From: an uncultured Clostridium sp.
Lineage (GTDB): Bacteria; Bacillota; Clostridia; Lachnospirales; Lachnospiraceae
Length of the DNA stretch: 8,279 nucleotides
Assembly: GCA_900551225.1 (NCBI GenBank)
Contig: URUZ01000269.1
Location: 1-8,279 of the forward strand
Direction of reading: 5' to 3'
Program-made: the position numbers and the translations under genes
In this document: in pieces, positions 1 to 6,487 of the stretch
Numbering within the stretch: position 1 is the first letter of the stretch
Layout: each line of letters starts with the position of its first letter
The notes under the pieces: generated by a model
What the model saw: the letters and a program-made list of their open reading frames with translations, nothing else
Told to the model about the DNA's origin: nothing
The model's database searches: none

Positions 1-606
1 GCGGCTGGCGCTACTGGCGCTACTGGCGCTGCCGGCGCAACCGGCGCTACCGGCGCTACCGGCGCAACCGGCGCTACCGGACCTGCCGGCAATACGCTGG
101 AATGTGCCTGCACCCGGCAGATGATCAATGTACTCGAGCAGATCATACAGCTCTATCCCAACAGCACAGTTATCGTGACAACGGAAAATGGCAGTTCAGC
201 CAGCGGTTATCCAGGCGCTCTGCTCACTGCTCCTAACTACGGACTGCTGCAGCTGGTTGACTGCAACTCCCAGCCTCAGGAAGCCATCTCCCTGTGCCGG
301 ATTGCCTCCGTCAGAGTTACCTGCGCAACCTACAACAACGCGATCTCTTATCTCCCACAGCCCATGCCTCTTGACGGAAGCTGCGGAGCAAACTGCCAGG
401 CAGCCATCCGTGACTACCTCCCAGTTGGAACTGCCAATGCCTCCATCAAGGCCGGCGGCCAGACCGTTGCCCAGGGCACTGTCATAAAGAACAAATTCGG
501 AATGCTGGTTCTTGTTGGTCCCAACAAGTGCGATCCGACATTTGTATCTATCTGCAAGATCGAGATGATTACGAAAAAACCGTCATGCCCCGCAACATGC
601 TGGTAA
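1..606 (+). CDS. Collagen-like surface/spore (exosporium-type) protein, 5'-truncated
   Basis: The frame is open from the first base to the TAA at 604-606, so the N-terminus lies outside the window (201 residues visible). Residues 1-32 are Gly-X-Y triplets, mostly Gly-Ala-Thr, with glycine every third residue from nt 7 to nt 90. Such tracts form collagen-like triple helices in clostridial and Bacillus spore-surface proteins. After a Cys-X-Cys linker (nt 103-111) comes a globular C-terminal domain made of two related halves, about nt 130-321 and nt 400-573. Each ends in a similar motif (ISLCRI and VSICKI). Ten further cysteines follow the linker, including the final PSCPATCW, which suggests disulfide cross-linking. 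A methionine at nt 121 begins an internal open frame but is not a believable start: the repeat upstream is in frame and no Shine-Dalgarno precedes it. An exosporium location is inferred from the family type. The gene is followed by a strong hairpin. Confidence 0.85.
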   Translation, partial: AAGATGATGAAGATGATGATGATGATGPAGNTLECACTRQMINVLEQIIQLYPNSTVIVTTENGSSASGYPGALLTAPNYGLLQLVDCNSQPQEAISLCRIASVRVTCATYNNAISYLPQPMPLDGSCGANCQAAIRDYLPVGTANASIKAGGQTVAQGTVIKNKFGMLVLVGPNKCDPTFVSICKIEMITKKPSCPATCW

Positions 607-612
607 ATAGAT

Positions 613-664
613 AAACGCGCACCTGCCCCGGCCGGCTTTCTCCCGGCCGGGGCAGACTGCGTTT
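613..664 (+). terminator. Strong GC-rich hairpin terminator after the collagen-like gene
   Basis: A perfect 13-bp inverted repeat (623-635 pairing with 643-655) encloses a 7-nt loop and begins 16 nt after the TAA. It extends outward across a small internal loop through a second 6-bp pairing, AAACGC at 613-618 with GCGTTT at 659-664, leaving a T run at 662-665. The outer A/T-flanked stem resembles an intrinsic terminator. The U-tract is short and not directly abutting the GC stem, so efficiency is uncertain. Confidence 0.8.
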
Positions 665-734
665 TCATCCCGGTATCTGTTAATCCGTCCAATCTGGAAT
701 TTTCACCAAATTAACAACCCTTCATATATTATAC

Positions 735-897
735 TAGAGCGTGTCTGAAAATTGCTTTCTGGCGGCTGTGCCTTCCAATCTGCGGGAGATTTTCTCCCAC
801 GAGGGAAGGGCAGCGGGCTGCGCAGACTGAACAGAGGGCCAATATACCATGAATCTGGACGTGCAGGCGGCAGGAAGGAATTTTCGGGCACGCTCTA
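735..897. repeat. MITE-like element with imperfect terminal inverted repeats
   Basis: The sequence from 736 (AGAGCGTGTCTGAAAATT) is matched in inverted orientation by the sequence ending at 896 (reverse complement AGAGCGTGCCCGAAAATT): 16 of 18 identical, and by my count 28 of 36 over a longer stretch. Both ends are bordered by TA (735-736 and 896-897), as expected for a TA target duplication of the IS630/mariner type. The interior has no convincing gene. It is therefore best read as a non-autonomous miniature element or its relic. A related single end occurs at 6333-6360. The mobilising transposase is not in the window, and family assignment is inference. Confidence 0.6.
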
Positions 898-931
898 ACC
901 AACACTTTGATCCGATTCCTTTGATTACAAG

Positions 932-1044
932 CTGGCAACGCCAGTTTTCGCTATATTTAGCGATGAATCACACACTCTGCGGGTGGCTTGCCACCCACAA
1001 CAAGCGCCGGCAGCTGGCCGGCTCATATGGCGGACAGCTTCGCC
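932..1044. repeat. Cluster of small palindromes in the intergenic region
   Basis: Five short inverted repeats sit close together. They are CTGGC-AAC-GCCAG (932-944), TCGCT-ATATTT-AGCGA (948-963), GGGTGG-CTTG-CCACCC (981-996), GCCGG-7 nt-CCGGC (1006-1022) and GGCG-8 nt-CGCC (1029-1044). The density is high for 113 bases. It could be a REP-like repeat, the degraded end of a mobile element, or a structured RNA leader of the downstream collagen-like gene. Nothing in the sequence decides between these. Confidence 0.4.
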
Positions 1045-1119
1045 GGCATTAACCGCTACAACTCATGATGCTTGAATATGACCTGATATCATGGTTGGAA
1101 TAATAAGGAGAGATTAATC

Positions 1120-1536
1120 ATGTATTATAGCCATCCTGACAGAACAAACTCCGGGGATATCTCCGGATTCAAAACCTCTATAAATGACGGTTCCGAGAAC
1201 CGCCGCTCTTCCTGCTCCAGCTGCGGCAGTTCCGGCTGTTCCCGCAAATGCTGCTGCGGCTGCCCTGGACCCACCGGCCCCCGCGGCTGTCCCGGACCCA
1301 CCGGGCCTACCGGACCCACCGGCACAGTCATATTAAGAAAACTGCCACGGCTCCTGTGTCAAGTCATATCATCCCGAAGCGCATCAATAATATTCTCTTT
1401 CTTTATCTTTCCAACAGCATACACCATTGTAATAAACACAATAAAAAGTACGCTGAACACACTGACCGCCATACTTCCCCACGGGAATATGAAATCCAGG
1501 CTGTCCGTCTTTTCCACAGACACCAGCCCTTTGTAA
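1120..1536 (+). pseudogene. Second collagen-like protein gene, truncated after its first Gly-X-Y repeats
   Basis: The ATG at 1120 has a good Shine-Dalgarno (AAGGAG, 1105-1110, about 9 nt upstream). The first 49 residues form a polar head ending in a very Cys-rich segment (seven Cys between residues 32 and 48). Gly-X-Y triplets of the Gly-Pro-Thr type then run from 1267 to about 1329. After only seven triplets the collagen pattern stops. The frame stays open to 1536, but from 1359 it is merely the complement of the C-terminal end of the permease gene on the other strand, so the tail is not credible protein. Only about 1120-1329 is genuine. The full-length gene should carry a long collagen tract and a C-terminal domain like that of the gene at 1-606. 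Disruption by an insertion or a misassembly within the repeat are both possible. Confidence 0.65.
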
Positions 1537-3887
1537 ATCAGCCATGAGATAATCCCTGCCGCCGGAAGTCCGTACATCAGTGTCCTCATTCCATAAAAGA
1601 TACACTCAAAGTTCATCATCTTATTGAAATCGCGGTCCGACATCCCCACCGAGCGGAGCATGGCAAGCTCCCGCCTGCGCAGCCTGATATTGGTTGAGAT
1701 AGTATTGAACACATTGGCCACCGCTATCAGCGAAATCATCATAACAAAAACATAAGTAAACACATCAATAACAAATGCAGCGCTGTGAAATTGTTCAAGT
1801 ATCTCATACGCATTGTACAGGGTATACGCGGACGTAATACCCTCGCTCTGAATGATTGATTCCATCTCCGTCACCGACTGCCCGGGATTCTCCGACAGGA
1901 AGCCCAGCCCGGCCCGGCTGTGGATATCCGGTGTTTCAAACTTTTCTTTGAGCGAATAGGGGGCCACCACCATAAAAACTACCTGATTCTGCCGAGGTTC
2001 GGCATACTGTTTTGGGGGCGGGTCAACCGGATACGTATCGGTAAATGTAACATTTATACTCTGTCCCTGCTCTGTCACCGGCTTATCATGTTCCTCCGGA
2101 GCCACACGCAGCGTCATGGAGCGACCCGCAAATATATCAAACACTTCGCTGGGACCATCGTTCTTCTCAACCCGCTGTTTAGCAACAGCAATCATCTTCC
2201 CATCCCGGCCTGTATAATCTTCCGGGGGCAAGCCCATCCCTTTGATAAAACGCAGATACTCGCCGTCCTCAATAAACTGGATGTCCACCGGCAGATTAAC
2301 CGTCTCATCCGGCCCACTATAACCTCTGTATTCCCGGAAACGTTCTGACAGCTCCCCTGACTGAACGGTGGATGAATACGCATAAACCTTCTGGTATGAG
2401 CTTTTGTAAACCCCGTCCACATGCTTCATTTTATTGTAAAGCGGTAACATTTCACTGTCATCCATGTCCTCCGCGCTGAAAAGGATGTCATAGTCCATGT
2501 CCACGATATACTGCTGCGAAAGCTGCTTTAATGTAGTTCCAAATGCATTTCCCGATACAAACAGCACCACACTCAGCACAAGGGACAGCACGATGCTGCG
2601 GTACCGTTTTTTGTTTCTCCTGAAATTCTTCAGCGCCAGAGTCCCCTCCAAACCGTAAATGCGCTGGGCCGTTTTCGATATTTTCATATCAGCTGATTCT
2701 GCCTTAATCTCATTGGTCTGGCGGATACTCTCCATCACCGGAGTATTTGCCGCTTTCCTGGCAGGGATATAGGCGGATATCAGAATTGTGACCAGACTGA
2801 CCACCGCGGCAGCTGCAACGGCGGGCACGGATACCCATAAGGTCAAAGGCACAGAGCTGTGGAGAATGTTCCCAAACTTCCCGGCCACAGCAGGAATGAC
2901 CAGCCCCGTACTGCCAATGCCGGCCAGGATGCCAATGGGTATGCCGGCTGCCCCGATACAAAGCCCCTCAAACAACACCGAGTTGCGCAGCTGCTTTGCC
3001 GTGGCGCCCACTGACGACAGAATCCCAAACTGGCGGATGCGCTCATTCAGAGAAATGTTAAATGAATTATAGATCAGAAAAACCGAGCCCACCATGATTA
3101 TGGACACCAGTATGCCGCCCACCGTGTACAAAAGCGCATTAAACAGCCTGTTTTCCGAGACTCCCATAAAACGCAGCACATCATCATTTAAAATGTAAGC
3201 GTGGTTTCCGGCCGTTCCAGCTGCGTAGGCCTTCACTCCCCGCGGGTTTTTAAGAGTGACAAATACGCTGTAACTGTCCGTCCTATTCTCTGCATCTGCT
3301 TTCGTAATCAGAGTATAATAGTTTGCGGAATGCGCCTCGAAACCAGGCCTTTCACAGATACCCACAACGGTGTAGGTCCGCCGGACAAAACTGTTGTCTC
3401 CCTCCAGACGGCTTCCAACGGCAAGTGACAGCCGGTCTCCCACCCTGTACCTGACGCCGCCCTTAGCCGCCACGTGGGACGGGACGAGAATCTCACCGCT
3501 GTTTTCAGGCAGCCTGCCGGAAATCAGTCTTACAGGAAGGGTATCATAGGTTTTTTCATTGAATCCGGCTATAAAAAGATAGGGCTTTTCCGGGCTTTTT
3601 CCGCCTTCCAGGGCCGCGTAGCCCACATTTTCATAAAACGCGGTGCCTGCCACGCCTTGGTCGGCGGCCCGCGCCTCCACAAACGCAGAGTCCACATCCA
3701 GAAATGCTGCGTGCCAGTCCCCGTACTTTTCAACAGAACCATTTACCAGAAAATGTAAAAGAGATGTGCCGAATGTAGCCACTGCCGTGATCATGGCTGC
3801 CGACAGAATCACTCCAATCACTGTTACAATGGTCCGTGTGCGGCTTCTTTTCATGGTCTGCAGCGTGATCCGATTGAAAATGTTCAT
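1359..3887 (-). CDS. ABC transporter permease, FtsX/MacB-like, two-module (842 aa)
   Basis: This is the membrane subunit for the ATPase encoded just upstream. Eight hydrophobic segments are visible: about residues 21-43, 250-275, 305-330, 350-374, 431-452, 704-729, 765-787 and 803-825. They form two FtsX-type modules, each with one leading helix, a large extracytoplasmic domain (about 45-248 and 453-703) and three closing helices. The cytoplasmic loop motif after the second helix of each module is recognisable twice (NERIRQFGILSSVGAT at 281-296; LRRRELAMLRSVGMS at 736-750). The ATG overlaps the TGA of the ATPase gene by 4 nt (ATGA), and AGAGGA lies 10 nt upstream, indicating translational coupling. 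Transporters of this class commonly act in antimicrobial-peptide or lipid-II-binding drug resistance, or in lipoprotein/peptide handling. The substrate cannot be read from the sequence. At 842 residues and 8 helices it differs from the 10-helix BceB type. No convincing terminator follows the stop before the collagen-like sequence begins about 30 bp away. Confidence 0.9.
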   Translation of the reverse strand: MNIFNRITLQTMKRSRTRTIVTVIGVILSAAMITAVATFGTSLLHFLVNGSVEKYGDWHAAFLDVDSAFVEARAADQGVAGTAFYENVGYAALEGGKSPEKPYLFIAGFNEKTYDTLPVRLISGRLPENSGEILVPSHVAAKGGVRYRVGDRLSLAVGSRLEGDNSFVRRTYTVVGICERPGFEAHSANYYTLITKADAENRTDSYSVFVTLKNPRGVKAYAAGTAGNHAYILNDDVLRFMGVSENRLFNALLYTVGGILVSIIMVGSVFLIYNSFNISLNERIRQFGILSSVGATAKQLRNSVLFEGLCIGAAGIPIGILAGIGSTGLVIPAVAGKFGNILHSSVPLTLWVSVPAVAAAAVVSLVTILISAYIPARKAANTPVMESIRQTNEIKAESADMKISKTAQRIYGLEGTLALKNFRRNKKRYRSIVLSLVLSVVLFVSGNAFGTTLKQLSQQYIVDMDYDILFSAEDMDDSEMLPLYNKMKHVDGVYKSSYQKVYAYSSTVQSGELSERFREYRGYSGPDETVNLPVDIQFIEDGEYLRFIKGMGLPPEDYTGRDGKMIAVAKQRVEKNDGPSEVFDIFAGRSMTLRVAPEEHDKPVTEQGQSINVTFTDTYPVDPPPKQYAEPRQNQVVFMVVAPYSLKEKFETPDIHSRAGLGFLSENPGQSVTEMESIIQSEGITSAYTLYNAYEILEQFHSAAFVIDVFTYVFVMMISLIAVANVFNTISTNIRLRRRELAMLRSVGMSDRDFNKMMNFECIFYGMRTLMYGLPAAGIISWLIYKGLVSVEKTDSLDFIFPWGSMAVSVFSVLFIVFITMVYAVGKIKKENIIDALRDDMT

Positions 3888-4570
3888 GGCCGCACCATCC
3901 TCTCGTCCCGCGTCACCTTGCCGTCCGATATGCCGATAATGCGGTCTGCCTGCAGGGCAATGTTCTCATCATGGGTGACCAGGAGCAGCGTCTGGCCATA
4001 CTTTTTATTGCTCTCTTTCAGCAGTTTGACGATTTCATGCCCATTCCGGCTGTCCAGGCTGCCCGTGGGTTCATCGGCAAGCATGACGGCCGGAGCATTC
4101 ATTAGGGCGCGCCCTATGGAAACACGCTGCTGCTGGCCGCCTGACAGCTGGTTGGGCAGATGATTTCTGCGGTCCTGCAGTCCCAGCATCTCCAGCAGGT
4201 CACTCAGCCGTTCCTCATTGACCTTCCGCCTGTCCATCAGGATGGGCAGAGTTATATTTTCCACCACATTCAGAGTGGGGATGAGGTTGTGAAACTGGTA
4301 GATCAGCCCCACCTGTCTCCTGCGGAAAATGGCCAGCTTTTCGCTGCTTTGGGCGTATATGTCCTGCCCGTCCAATAATACCTTTCCGCTTGTGGGCACA
4401 TCCACTCCTCCGATGATGTGGAGCAGCGTGGACTTGCCGGAGCCGGAAGTACCGATGATCGCGGTAAATTCGCCCTTCCCGATGGTAAGGGAAACATGAT
4501 CCAGGGCAGTGACCTGGTTCTCGCCTTTTCCGTAGACCTTGCACAGATTTTCAATTTTTAACAGCGCCAT
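3884..4570 (-). CDS. ABC transporter ATP-binding protein (LolD/MacB/BceA-like)
   Basis: This 228-residue ATPase powers the permease encoded immediately downstream. All nucleotide-binding motifs are present: Walker A GTSGSGKST (40-48), Q-loop Gln92, signature LSGGQ (142-146), Walker B AVMLADE (161-167, catalytic Glu167), D-loop SLDS (171-174) and H-loop His200. Length and motif spacing fit the compact ATPases that pair with FtsX-type permeases. I place the start at 4570, where GGGAGG (4579-4584) lies 8 nt upstream. An in-frame ATG at 4603 would add 11 residues (MGKPLRREAHI) without family support, and it falls in the putative promoter region. The stop overlaps the permease start by 4 nt. An 86-nt gap with a putative regulator site separates it from the kinase gene, suggesting the transporter pair can be induced separately. 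Confidence 0.93.
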   Translation of the reverse strand: MALLKIENLCKVYGKGENQVTALDHVSLTIGKGEFTAIIGTSGSGKSTLLHIIGGVDVPTSGKVLLDGQDIYAQSSEKLAIFRRRQVGLIYQFHNLIPTLNVVENITLPILMDRRKVNEERLSDLLEMLGLQDRRNHLPNQLSGGQQQRVSIGRALMNAPAVMLADEPTGSLDSRNGHEIVKLLKESNKKYGQTLLLVTHDENIALQADRIIGISDGKVTRDERMVRP

Positions 4571-4606
4571 TATGTGAGCCTCCCTTCTCAATGGTTTACC
4601 CATATA

Positions 4607-4648
4607 ATCATAGAGCTTTTAACTCACATTCCGGTGACTTACAGGTGA
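4607..4648 (-). promoter_or_regulatory. Putative response-regulator site and promoter for the ABC genes
   Basis: In the gap after the kinase stop, GGTGA occurs twice on the plus strand (4633-4637 and 4644-4648). The 11-bp period is the spacing typical of direct repeats bound by tandem OmpR/PhoB-family regulators. On the minus strand the promoter-proximal copy ends 20 nt before a -10-like TATGAT (4612 to 4607), so it occupies the -35 region, and no good -35 hexamer is visible. That arrangement fits activator-dependent transcription of the ATPase and permease genes. The alternative -10 ATTATAT overlaps at 4602-4608. This is pattern-based inference; the motif is short and could occur by chance. 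Confidence 0.35.
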
Positions 4649-4656
4649 GAGATCCG

Positions 4657-5646
4657 TCACTTTGGGAAACGGACCCCAAACACCGCGCCGCCTTGCGGGT
4701 GGTTCCCAGCCGTGATTGTTCCTCCCTGGCGCGTTATAATCATCCGGCAGAGCGCCAGGCCAATCCCGTAGCCTGACGCACTGCCGCATTTTCCCCGGTG
4801 GAACCTGTCGAATATAAGGGGCAGTTCCTCATATTCAAAGCCTGTGCCGCTGTCGTGGATGGATATCTCAGTAAACAGCGGATTATCCCCGCAGCTAATC
4901 TCAATCTTCCCGTTCTCCCCTGCGCTTTCCATGCAGTTTTTGAGAATGTTCTGGACCGCCTCCGATAGCCAGCCGAAATCCCCCAAAATCGTTATTCCTT
5001 CCGGCACATCCATCCGTACCTCAACATTGTGCAGTTCCATTGGGATCAGCAGCGGGCGGAGCGCCGCGTGGATCAGGCTGTTTACCTCCACCTGCCCCCT
5101 TTGAAACACCACAACGCCCGCATCCAGGCGGGACAGCTTGAGCAGGGAGGTAATCAGCCAGTCCATCCGCACAAGCAGTTCTTCCGCCTCCCGCACAAAT
5201 GCCCTCTGCTGGTTCTCATCGGGCTGATTCTCCAGCAACGACAGAATGAGACTGGCTGAGGTAAGCGGCGTGCGGAGCTGGTGGGCTATGTCGGCCAGAG
5301 AGTCGGCCAGGTGGACTTTCTCCTTTTTCAGGGCATCGTTTTGTTCCCGGATGCGCAGCGTCATTTTCGTGATCTCACTGTGCAGGATGGATAGCTCTCC
5401 CTCGTTTAATTCTTCGATACCCAGGCGGTCGGCATCGTGAAGCACCAGGTCAATCTGATTGGATATCCGCGCAATACTTCTATACCGTGCCTTGGTGAAC
5501 AGGAAAAATGCTGTGCCAAAGGCTGCGGCAGAAATGCTTGCAAGGATTCCCGCAGCTATATTTATAGTAAATCCAGTGGCCACGGACACAGCAGCCATGA
5601 TGGAAAACAGAACTGCCACCTGCCTGAACTCCTTATTCCGAAGCAT
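4657..5646 (-). CDS. Sensor histidine kinase, intramembrane-sensing type
   Basis: The 329-residue kinase has two hydrophobic N-terminal helices (about 9-28 and 29-51) with virtually no loop between them, hence no extracellular sensor domain. A short linker follows. The HisKA segment carries the phospho-acceptor His122 in AHQLRTPL, and the HATPase domain has an N-box (Asn233/Asn237), the G1 motif DSGTGF (265-270), an F-box (IFDRF, 278-282) and the G2 motif GYGIGLAL (292-299). All catalytic elements look intact. Kinases of this build (BceS-like) typically receive their signal from a partner ABC transporter rather than from a ligand of their own, which matches the adjacent ATPase and permease. 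The ATG overlaps the end of the response-regulator gene by 14 nt, with GGGAGG 5 nt upstream inside that gene, so the two are probably translationally coupled. The signal is unknown. Confidence 0.92.
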   Translation of the reverse strand: MLRNKEFRQVAVLFSIMAAVSVATGFTINIAAGILASISAAAFGTAFFLFTKARYRSIARISNQIDLVLHDADRLGIEELNEGELSILHSEITKMTLRIREQNDALKKEKVHLADSLADIAHQLRTPLTSASLILSLLENQPDENQQRAFVREAEELLVRMDWLITSLLKLSRLDAGVVVFQRGQVEVNSLIHAALRPLLIPMELHNVEVRMDVPEGITILGDFGWLSEAVQNILKNCMESAGENGKIEISCGDNPLFTEISIHDSGTGFEYEELPLIFDRFHRGKCGSASGYGIGLALCRMIITRQGGTITAGNHPQGGAVFGVRFPK

Positions 5647-6319
5647 AACTGCCTCCCAGTCTATATCCCGTCCCGCGGACGGTCAGAATGATCTGCGGGT
5701 TTGCGGGGTCATCCTCTATCTTCTCCCGCAGGCGCTTGATATAAACAGTCAATGTGTTGTCATTGACAAACTCTCCCGCAGCGTCCCACAGCTCGTCGAG
5801 GAGCCTGCCCCTGGTGAGTATCATTTTGGGATTGCTGATAAAAACCAGCAGCAGACGGTACTCCAGGGCGGAGAGATAGACTTCTCTGCCTTCTTTTTTC
5901 ACAATGCCGCCGGACGTGTCCACACGAAGCCCGTTGACCTCAAATATTGGCCCGGTGCGCCCGTTTTTACGCAGGGCGGCTTTAATTCTCGCAATCAATT
6001 CACGGGGGCGGAAGGGCTTGGTAATGTAGTCGTCCGCGCCCATGTTCAGCCCGGTAACAACACTGGCCTCATCCGCGGAAGCGGTCAAAAAGATCACCGG
6101 GATATCCTGGGTCCCTTTGATTTCCGTGCAGACCGTGAATCCATTTCCATCGGGAAGGGATATATCCACCAGAGCGAGGTCAAACCGGTTCCCAGCCAGT
6201 GCGGCCGCCGCTTCCCCCCGGGTCGGAGCGTGGACAACTGTAAACCCCTCCGAGCGCAGCAACAGCGTAAGGTTTTTAGCAATTTCCCGATCATCCTCAA
6301 CCAAAAATATCCGTGACAT
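5633..6319 (-). CDS. OmpR/PhoB-family response regulator
   Basis: This 228-residue regulator has an N-terminal receiver domain (about 1-115) with the acidic pocket Glu8/Asp9, phospho-acceptor Asp52 (LVDISLPDG), Thr79 and Lys101, the usual switch residues. A C-terminal winged-helix DNA-binding domain (about 128-225) ends in the typical RGTGYRL wing. It is the cognate partner of the kinase whose start overlaps its stop. I chose the ATG at 6319 because GGGAGG (6327-6332) lies 7 nt upstream and the receiver domain begins immediately (MSRIFLVEDD). The longer open frame from 6499 adds 60 residues without domain character and would run through the promoter at 6371-6400. The likely target is the ABC gene pair, through the repeat at 4633-4648. 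Confidence 0.94.
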   Translation of the reverse strand: MSRIFLVEDDREIAKNLTLLLRSEGFTVVHAPTRGEAAAALAGNRFDLALVDISLPDGNGFTVCTEIKGTQDIPVIFLTASADEASVVTGLNMGADDYITKPFRPRELIARIKAALRKNGRTGPIFEVNGLRVDTSGGIVKKEGREVYLSALEYRLLLVFISNPKMILTRGRLLDELWDAAGEFVNDNTLTVYIKRLREKIEDDPANPQIILTVRGTGYRLGGSYASE

Positions 6320-6332
6320 TTTCCATCCTCCC

Positions 6333-6360
6333 AGAGCGTGTTTCATAATTGCCTTCCGGC
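6333..6360 (+). repeat. Single copy resembling the MITE terminal repeat
   Basis: By direct comparison, 23 of 28 positions match the left end of the element at 736-763, sharing the opening AGAGCGTGT and the later ATTGC and TTC blocks. No inverted partner was found within a few hundred bases, and no TA borders it. It lies wholly in the untranslated leader of the response-regulator gene, just upstream of the Shine-Dalgarno. It may be a solo end or relic of the same element family. Confidence 0.45.
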
Positions 6361-6370
6361 ATTTAAATGT

Positions 6371-6400
6371 ATTATAGCCTATATAGTGCTGTTTCGTCAA
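6371..6400 (-). promoter_or_regulatory. Sigma-A-type promoter for the regulator-kinase operon
   Basis: Reading the minus strand, TTGACG (6400 to 6395) is followed after 18 bp by a perfect TATAAT (6376 to 6371). Transcription would begin near 6364, giving a leader of about 45 nt before the regulator ATG. The near-consensus hexamers suggest fairly constitutive expression. The leader includes the 28-bp repeat at 6333-6360. Confidence 0.7.
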
Positions 6401-6425
6401 AATTCCTTTTACATCAGCCGCCCCC

Positions 6426-6457
6426 GGCATTTCCTCATAGGACAATCCGGAAATGGC
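6426..6457. repeat. Inverted repeat upstream of the small gene
   Basis: GGCATTTCC (6426-6434) and GGAAATGGC (6449-6457) form an inverted repeat with 8 of 9 pairs around a 14-nt spacer. It lies between the divergent operons, 30 nt before the small gene's ATG. It could be an operator or a recombinase-related site. It is not a terminator for either side, as there is no T-tract. Function is unknown. Confidence 0.35.
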
Positions 6458-6487
6458 ATACACATGCAGAAAAGGGGGCGGAAATGT

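Noticed and set aside
1..96. Short tandem DNA repeat that could be mistaken for a CRISPR-like or satellite array
   Set aside because: The 9-bp period is the codon pattern of Gly-Ala-Thr triplets in an open frame, with no spacers.
701..735. Promoter just left of the MITE-like element (TTAACA and TATACT)
   Set aside because: The spacing is only 13 bp, too short for a sigma-A promoter.
703..938. Minus-strand open frames over the MITE-like element
   Set aside because: They have no RBS or domain signal, and their content follows the repeat ends.
849..1052. Open frame of 67 codons in the intergenic region
   Set aside because: It starts inside the MITE-like element, runs through the palindromes, lacks a Shine-Dalgarno and has no recognisable protein character.
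1321..1358. Terminator for the minus-strand operon
   Set aside because: Only 3-bp pairings and no U-tract on the correct strand could be found.
1330..1536. Tail of the collagen-like frame as a novel fused domain
   Set aside because: From 1359 it is the complement of the permease coding sequence; its hydrophobic residues are an antisense effect.
1359..6319. Assignment as a named system such as BceRSAB, VraDE or MacAB
   Set aside because: Gene order and kinase type are similar, but the 842-residue, 8-helix permease does not match closely enough to give gene symbols.
6401..6487. Plus-strand promoter for the small gene and recombinase
   Set aside because: TTTACA at 6408-6413 has no acceptable -10 at 16-19 bp; no convincing pair was found.
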